Positions 7,275 through 10,690 of a stretch of DNA of 10,690 nt are shown here, piece after piece. The notes beneath the pieces are model-generated. The model saw nothing but the letters and a program-made list of their open reading frames with translations, searched no databases and was not told the origin of the DNA. The stretch is from Ghiorsea sp. (GTDB lineage Bacteria > Pseudomonadota > Zetaproteobacteria > Mariprofundales > Mariprofundaceae), in the NCBI GenBank assembly GCA_021772875.1, contig JAJFLD010000088.1, positions 1 to 10,690 on the forward strand. The letters are read 5' to 3'. The translations under genes and the position numbers were made by a program. Position 1 is the first letter of the stretch; every line of letters begins with the position of its first letter.

Positions 7275-9242
7275 GTGCATAATACGAATCTAAATACTTA
7301 TACAACGCGGGTATTGGCCCTTCTAGCTTGTTTATTCGGCGTTTTTTTCTCTGGTGTAAACGCGTTGGCGACTGAGAACAACAATCCTTACTTAAAGATG
7401 TCGATTGAAGATTTGATGCAGGTGCCGTTGAGCGTTGCCTCAAAAAAACCACAAGCTTTAAGTGATACGGCGGCGGCAGTATTTGTGCTGACAAGTGATG
7501 ATATTCGCAGATCTGGTGCGACATCGCTACCAGAGGTTTTGCGTTTGGTGCCAGGTATAGATGTGGAACGTATAAATGGTCATGAATGGGCAGTGTCTTC
7601 GCGTGGTTTTACATCCAGCTTTTCGAATAGTTTGTTGGTCATGATAGATGGCAGAAGTGTGTTTACGCCACTTTTTGCTGGTGTTTATTGGGATGTACAA
7701 AACATCATGCTCGAAGATGTGGATAGAATTGAAGTTGTGCGTGGTTCTGGTGGTGCTGTTTGGGGAGCCAATGCTGTTAATGGTGTTATCAATATTATGA
7801 CAAAATCGGCAGCGGATACACAAGGTGGTTTAATCGTTACTAGCGTGGGTGATAACAAGAGAGAGAATGGTGCCATGGCGATACGTTATGGTTTCAAAAT
7901 TGGCGAACATGGCTCAGCGCGTTTTTTTGCGAAAGGGTTTAGTCGTCAGGATGATAATCCCAAAGCCAATGGGCCTATAGGCAATTGGAAAGATAAACGT
8001 TTAGGTTTTCGTACGGATTGGGAGACCAATACAAGCACTTTTATGCTTGATGCGAGCGCTTATCATGGAGAAGAAAGTACGTTGATGTATGCAGCTGCGC
8101 CATATTCAGCAACGCATACCTACCAGTCAGCAATGAGTGGAAGTCATCTCTTAGGGCTTTGGCAACGTGATGGGCTTTCCGTGCAAGCATATTTTGATCG
8201 CACAATGCGCACGCGGCGTACGTTTGCAGAGCATAGAGATACAATGGACTTGGATTTAAAATACCATGCTGCCATCTTTCATGGACACGACTTACAGTGG
8301 GGGGTTGGTTATCGCACGACTTCAGACACGATTGTAAACACTTTAGCGCTCTCACTTGACCCTGCCAGTCGCACGGACCCATTGTACTCAGCATTTATTC
8401 AGGACGAGCTGGATCTGACAAACAATCTGAAGCTTACTTTGGGGCTAAAGGTTGAAAATAATAATTATACAGGGTTTGAATCAGCACCAAATATACGTTT
8501 GATGTGGCATATCAATGCCAAACAACAACTATGGGCATCTGTAGCACGTGCGTATCGACCTCCTTCACGTGCAGATACTGATTTAAGCCAGCTTTTTGTA
8601 AATTCACCACATTTCCATTTAGGGTTGGTGGCCAATCCTCATCTGGAAACGACAGATGTTAGCTCTTATGAATTGGGTTATCGTTTTCAACCGCAAACAA
8701 ACATAGCCTTAGAAATAACGGCGTACCGCAATGATTATAAACGATTAACAACCAATGAAGAATTACCTTTTGATACGACCACCAATTTTTTAGCTATCAA
8801 AGAAGCTAATTATCTTGATGCCATGAGCAAGGGGATGGAGCTGAATGTTTCTTGGCAAATATTTGAGCCATGGCGATTAAAAACAAATTATACATGGACG
8901 CGTATAAGTGCGCGCAGCACAGGCGGCAATGATTTAACATCTGCAAGAAATACAGAAACAGGAACCCCGAATCACATGTGGTCAATCCAGTCTGCATTAA
9001 CGCTAACCAATCAGCTGACGTTTGATACACAGTTTTACGCAATAGCAGAATCATTGGCGCATAAAAGACAAGCCTATACGCGTCTTGATGCGCGATTGGG
9101 CTGGAAACCTACCGATGCTATTGAATTTATTTTGGCGATGCAAAATGTGCAAAATAAACGCCATCATGAATACCCTGATGCATCAGGAAATTTCTCAGAA
9201 TTTGGGCGCAGTTATTATGGCCAAATGCATTGGGCATTCTAG
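7275..9242 (+). CDS. TonB-dependent outer-membrane receptor
   Basis: This 655-residue receptor would import a scarce ligand through the outer membrane using TonB-ExbBD energy. The start is GTG at 7275, preceded by AAAGG with 7-bp spacing. A signal peptide runs to about residue 32 (LACLFGVFFSGVNALA). A short conserved lead-in, MSIEDLMQVPLSVASKK (42-58), precedes the plug (about 59-178). The plug contains AVFVLTSDDIRRSGATSLPEV, LRLVPGIDVERI, LLVMIDGRSVFTPLFAGVYWD, and DVDRIEVVRGSGGAVWGANAVNGVINIMTK. The remaining roughly 475 residues form the 22-strand barrel, with ARAYRPPSRADTDL, YELGYRFQPQTNIALEITAYRNDYKRL and a C-terminal strand ending in Phe (YYGQMHWAF), the outer-membrane insertion signal. 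The fold suits siderophore or cobalamin-type ligands, but the ligand is not readable. It is followed after 13 bp by a YfiR-family gene, which suggests a sensing role as well as transport. Confidence 0.94.
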   Translation: MHNTNLNTYTTRVLALLACLFGVFFSGVNALATENNNPYLKMSIEDLMQVPLSVASKKPQALSDTAAAVFVLTSDDIRRSGATSLPEVLRLVPGIDVERINGHEWAVSSRGFTSSFSNSLLVMIDGRSVFTPLFAGVYWDVQNIMLEDVDRIEVVRGSGGAVWGANAVNGVINIMTKSAADTQGGLIVTSVGDNKRENGAMAIRYGFKIGEHGSARFFAKGFSRQDDNPKANGPIGNWKDKRLGFRTDWETNTSTFMLDASAYHGEESTLMYAAAPYSATHTYQSAMSGSHLLGLWQRDGLSVQAYFDRTMRTRRTFAEHRDTMDLDLKYHAAIFHGHDLQWGVGYRTTSDTIVNTLALSLDPASRTDPLYSAFIQDELDLTNNLKLTLGLKVENNNYTGFESAPNIRLMWHINAKQQLWASVARAYRPPSRADTDLSQLFVNSPHFHLGLVANPHLETTDVSSYELGYRFQPQTNIALEITAYRNDYKRLTTNEELPFDTTTNFLAIKEANYLDAMSKGMELNVSWQIFEPWRLKTNYTWTRISARSTGGNDLTSARNTETGTPNHMWSIQSALTLTNQLTFDTQFYAIAESLAHKRQAYTRLDARLGWKPTDAIEFILAMQNVQNKRHHEYPDASGNFSEFGRSYYGQMHWAF

Positions 9243-9255
9243 GTATAATCACCAC

Positions 9256-9849
9256 ATGAAATTGATGATGAAAGTTTTGTTCTTTTTTGCTTTAACGCTT
9301 GCTGATGCCTCGCTTGTGTCGGCAGCAGAAAACCAAACCCAAGAACAAATCCAAGCTGCAATGGTTTATCATCTTTTTAATTTCATAAGCTGGCCAGAGC
9401 ATGCGCCCAAAACACACCAAAACCGTATTTGTATGGCTCCTGATTTCCCTGGGCAAACAGCGTTGTTTGCCTTGGAAAATATCCAAGTGAAAAATAAACC
9501 TATTCATGTAAAGACATGTGAAGACACAACATGCGCCAAGCAGTGTGACATATTGCTCTTATCAGGGGATGTGAATCCTTTGAATACCACGCTGCTGCAA
9601 TCTGTAAGCCACGCACCAGTGCTTACGCTTGCTGCCAATGGATGGTCGTTGGCTCAAAAGACCTTGGTCTCATTTTACCATGATGATAAACGTTTACGTA
9701 TCAGTGTGCGTTTATCTAAAATGCTTGCATCAGGGTTTAAGGTGAGTTCGCGTTTGTTAAGGCTAGTGCGCATTATTGATAACGAAGATGAAACAAATGA
9801 AGTGGATGAGATGGATGAAATGAATGAGATACAGGGGGTGCAACCATGA
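9256..9849 (+). CDS. YfiR family periplasmic protein (DUF4154)
   Basis: This 197-residue protein has a signal peptide (about 1-23, LVSA) and DUF4154 landmarks: QEQIQAAMVYHLFNFISWP (29-47), RICMAPDF (57-64), CDILLLSG (97-104), PVLTLA (121-126), and VSF..DDKRLRISVRLSKMLASGFKVSSRLLRL (138-170). P. aeruginosa YfiR is a periplasmic repressor that binds the sensor domain of the diguanylate cyclase YfiN, and its stability depends on disulfides. Four cysteines are here: C59, C88, C93 and C97. After the domain, an acidic tail (about 175-192) made of D, E, N, T, V and M is added, which is unusual. I chose ATG 9256 because it gives a proper signal peptide. Its Shine-Dalgarno is weak (AGG about 12 bp away), so coupling to the receptor stop at 9242 is likely. 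The open frame extends upstream to 9085 inside the receptor gene. The stop overlaps the next ATG by 4 bp. Confidence 0.88.
   Translation: MKLMMKVLFFFALTLADASLVSAAENQTQEQIQAAMVYHLFNFISWPEHAPKTHQNRICMAPDFPGQTALFALENIQVKNKPIHVKTCEDTTCAKQCDILLLSGDVNPLNTTLLQSVSHAPVLTLAANGWSLAQKTLVSFYHDDKRLRISVRLSKMLASGFKVSSRLLRLVRIIDNEDETNEVDEMDEMNEIQGVQP
9787..9828 (+). repeat. GATGAA/ATGAATGAG-type degenerate repeat tract encoding an acidic tail
   Basis: About 42 bp of short, imperfect GATGA(A/G) and ATGAATGA units at the 3' end of the YfiR-family gene encode alternating Asp, Glu, Asn and Met. All units stay in frame. Such tracts can expand or contract by slippage, which would change the length of the acidic tail. 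Confidence 0.5.
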
Positions 9850-10690
9850 ATTGGTTTGCGCATGATTCATTTCAAAATAAATTAATTGTTATGTTGATGA
9901 GTGTCAGCATAACAACACTTGTTTTAGCGAGTGCAGGTTTCGTTTGGCAACAAAATCACACTGTTTTAACCAATAAAAAACATCAAATTGAAATTTTAGC
10001 CCAAGCCACTGCTTATAATTTATCTGCTACACTTGCTTTTGAGGATCAACAAGCAGCAGCTGATCTTTTACAAGCATTGAGGGTTGATGAGCATATTATT
10101 TATGCCGAATTGCGTAATCAATCAGGCGAAATATTTTCGACGTATGGTGTTCGACCAGTCCAACAAACCGAACATATGCTCTCCATTACAGAGCCTGTGA
10201 TGTTGGGTGGCGCACGTTTAGGTGAGCTGAGTATTTTATCCCAATTGGATGGCTGGCTTGATTTTTGGATGCAAAAGAAAAAGCTTATCTTTGCTATCAT
10301 CTTTGTCGCTTTGTTGGCGGCCTTTATGATTGCGCTGTGGTTGCAGAAGGGGCTTACCAAACCCGTGCGTCTTATGGCAAAAGCAATGCGAAAAGTTAGT
10401 GATGAGCGTGATTATACCGTGCGCGTCAAAAAAGTTAGTGATGATGAGTTAGGGCAATTGGTTGATGGCTTTAACAGCATGCTTGAGAAGATTGAAAGCC
10501 ATGAACAAGAACTCGATGATAAAGTTCAAGCGCGTACAGCAGAATTAAAACATGAATTGGATGAACGTCACCGCGCCGAACAAGTACGTGATTCTGTATT
10601 TCATGCTTTAAACCTTGCTGGTGAAGGCATTATGTTGGCTGATAGCCGAGGGCAGGTTAATTATATCAACCCTGCTTTCAGTCAAATTAC
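9846..10690 (+). CDS. Membrane sensor with CHASE8-like, HAMP and PAS domains (YfiN-like), 3' part beyond the right edge
   Basis: The 281 residues in the window make an inner-membrane sensor. TM1 lies at about 13-35. A periplasmic CHASE8-like domain follows (about 45-140), with AQATAYNLSATLAFEDQQAAADLLQALR and IIYAELRNQSGEIFSTYG, the pattern seen in YfiN/TpbB. TM2 is at about 146-167. A HAMP domain (about 168-218) contains LTKPVRLMAKAM and SDDELGQLVDGFNSML. A coiled coil at about 214-247 (EQELDDKVQARTAELKHELDERHRAE) leads into a PAS domain beginning near 250, with GEGIMLADSRGQVNYINPAF. The start ATG overlaps the YfiR-family stop (ATGA) and has AGGGGG 7 bp upstream. YfiR partners usually end in GGDEF or GGDEF-EAL domains that make or degrade cyclic-di-GMP, but histidine kinases share this layout. 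The output domain lies past the edge, so the enzymatic role is inferred. Confidence 0.85.
   Translation, partial: MNWFAHDSFQNKLIVMLMSVSITTLVLASAGFVWQQNHTVLTNKKHQIEILAQATAYNLSATLAFEDQQAAADLLQALRVDEHIIYAELRNQSGEIFSTYGVRPVQQTEHMLSITEPVMLGGARLGELSILSQLDGWLDFWMQKKKLIFAIIFVALLAAFMIALWLQKGLTKPVRLMAKAMRKVSDERDYTVRVKKVSDDELGQLVDGFNSMLEKIESHEQELDDKVQARTAELKHELDERHRAEQVRDSVFHALNLAGEGIMLADSRGQVNYINPAFSQI

Noticed and set aside
9244..9249. Perfect TATAAT just before the YfiR-family start
   Set aside because: There is no -35 box at 16-18 bp and no extended -10 TG. A start here would make the transcript nearly leaderless, and the gene is 13 bp from the receptor stop, so operon expression is simpler.
9085..9255. 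Upstream extension of the YfiR-family frame into the receptor gene
   Set aside because: The extension lies in a shifted frame over conserved C-terminal barrel strands of the receptor, and would bury the signal peptide after 57 residues.
10391..10444. 15-bp direct repeat AAAAGTTAGTGATGA (10391-10405 and 10430-10444) in the sensor gene
   Set aside because: Both copies are in frame within the HAMP domain and encode KVSDE/KVSDD, and the second is the normal conserved HAMP DDELG segment. Similar composition explains it.

Overview
The window comes from a Gram-negative bacterium, most likely in the Pseudomonadota. It encodes an RND tripartite efflux system, a TonB-dependent outer-membrane receptor and a periplasmic YfiR-type protein, all of which need an outer membrane. 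Base composition looks moderately AT-rich by eye (GC perhaps in the low 40s). Codon use looks alike in all genes, so nothing stands out as foreign. I cannot name a genus from this sequence. I see no rRNA, tRNA, insertion sequence, integrase or CRISPR array.

The left part (1-3952) reads on the minus strand as one tightly packed efflux operon: a NodT/TolC-type outer-membrane factor, then a periplasmic adaptor (membrane fusion protein), then an RND inner-membrane pump that runs off the left edge. The first two genes overlap by 4 bp (ATGA) and the last two are 9 bp apart. The outer-membrane factor is odd. Its reading frame is intact from the lipobox cysteine onward, but an in-frame stop lies three codons before that cysteine, and no start codon or signal peptide precedes it in any frame.

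The divergent intergenic region (3956-4227) holds a good minus-strand sigma70-like promoter, a weaker plus-strand one, and a cluster of direct and inverted repeats that could be operators.

Two thiol-related cytoplasmic-type genes follow on the plus strand. One is a YfcG-like glutathione transferase / disulfide oxidoreductase (4228-4890). The other is a DUF255 / YyaL / SSP411-type protein with a thioredoxin-like fold and an alpha/alpha barrel (5081-7153). A signal-peptide-like segment lies in frame just upstream of the best start of the DUF255 gene.

After a 121-bp gap with a plausible promoter comes a second plus-strand operon: a TonB-dependent receptor (7275-9242), a YfiR/DUF4154 periplasmic protein (9256-9849), and a membrane sensor with a periplasmic CHASE8-like region, HAMP, coiled coil and PAS (9846 to the right edge). 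The second and third genes overlap by 4 bp. By analogy with P. aeruginosa YfiBNR, this looks like an envelope-to-cytoplasm signalling relay, probably for cyclic-di-GMP. The catalytic domain of the sensor is outside the window, and the link between the receptor and YfiR is inference from gene order.
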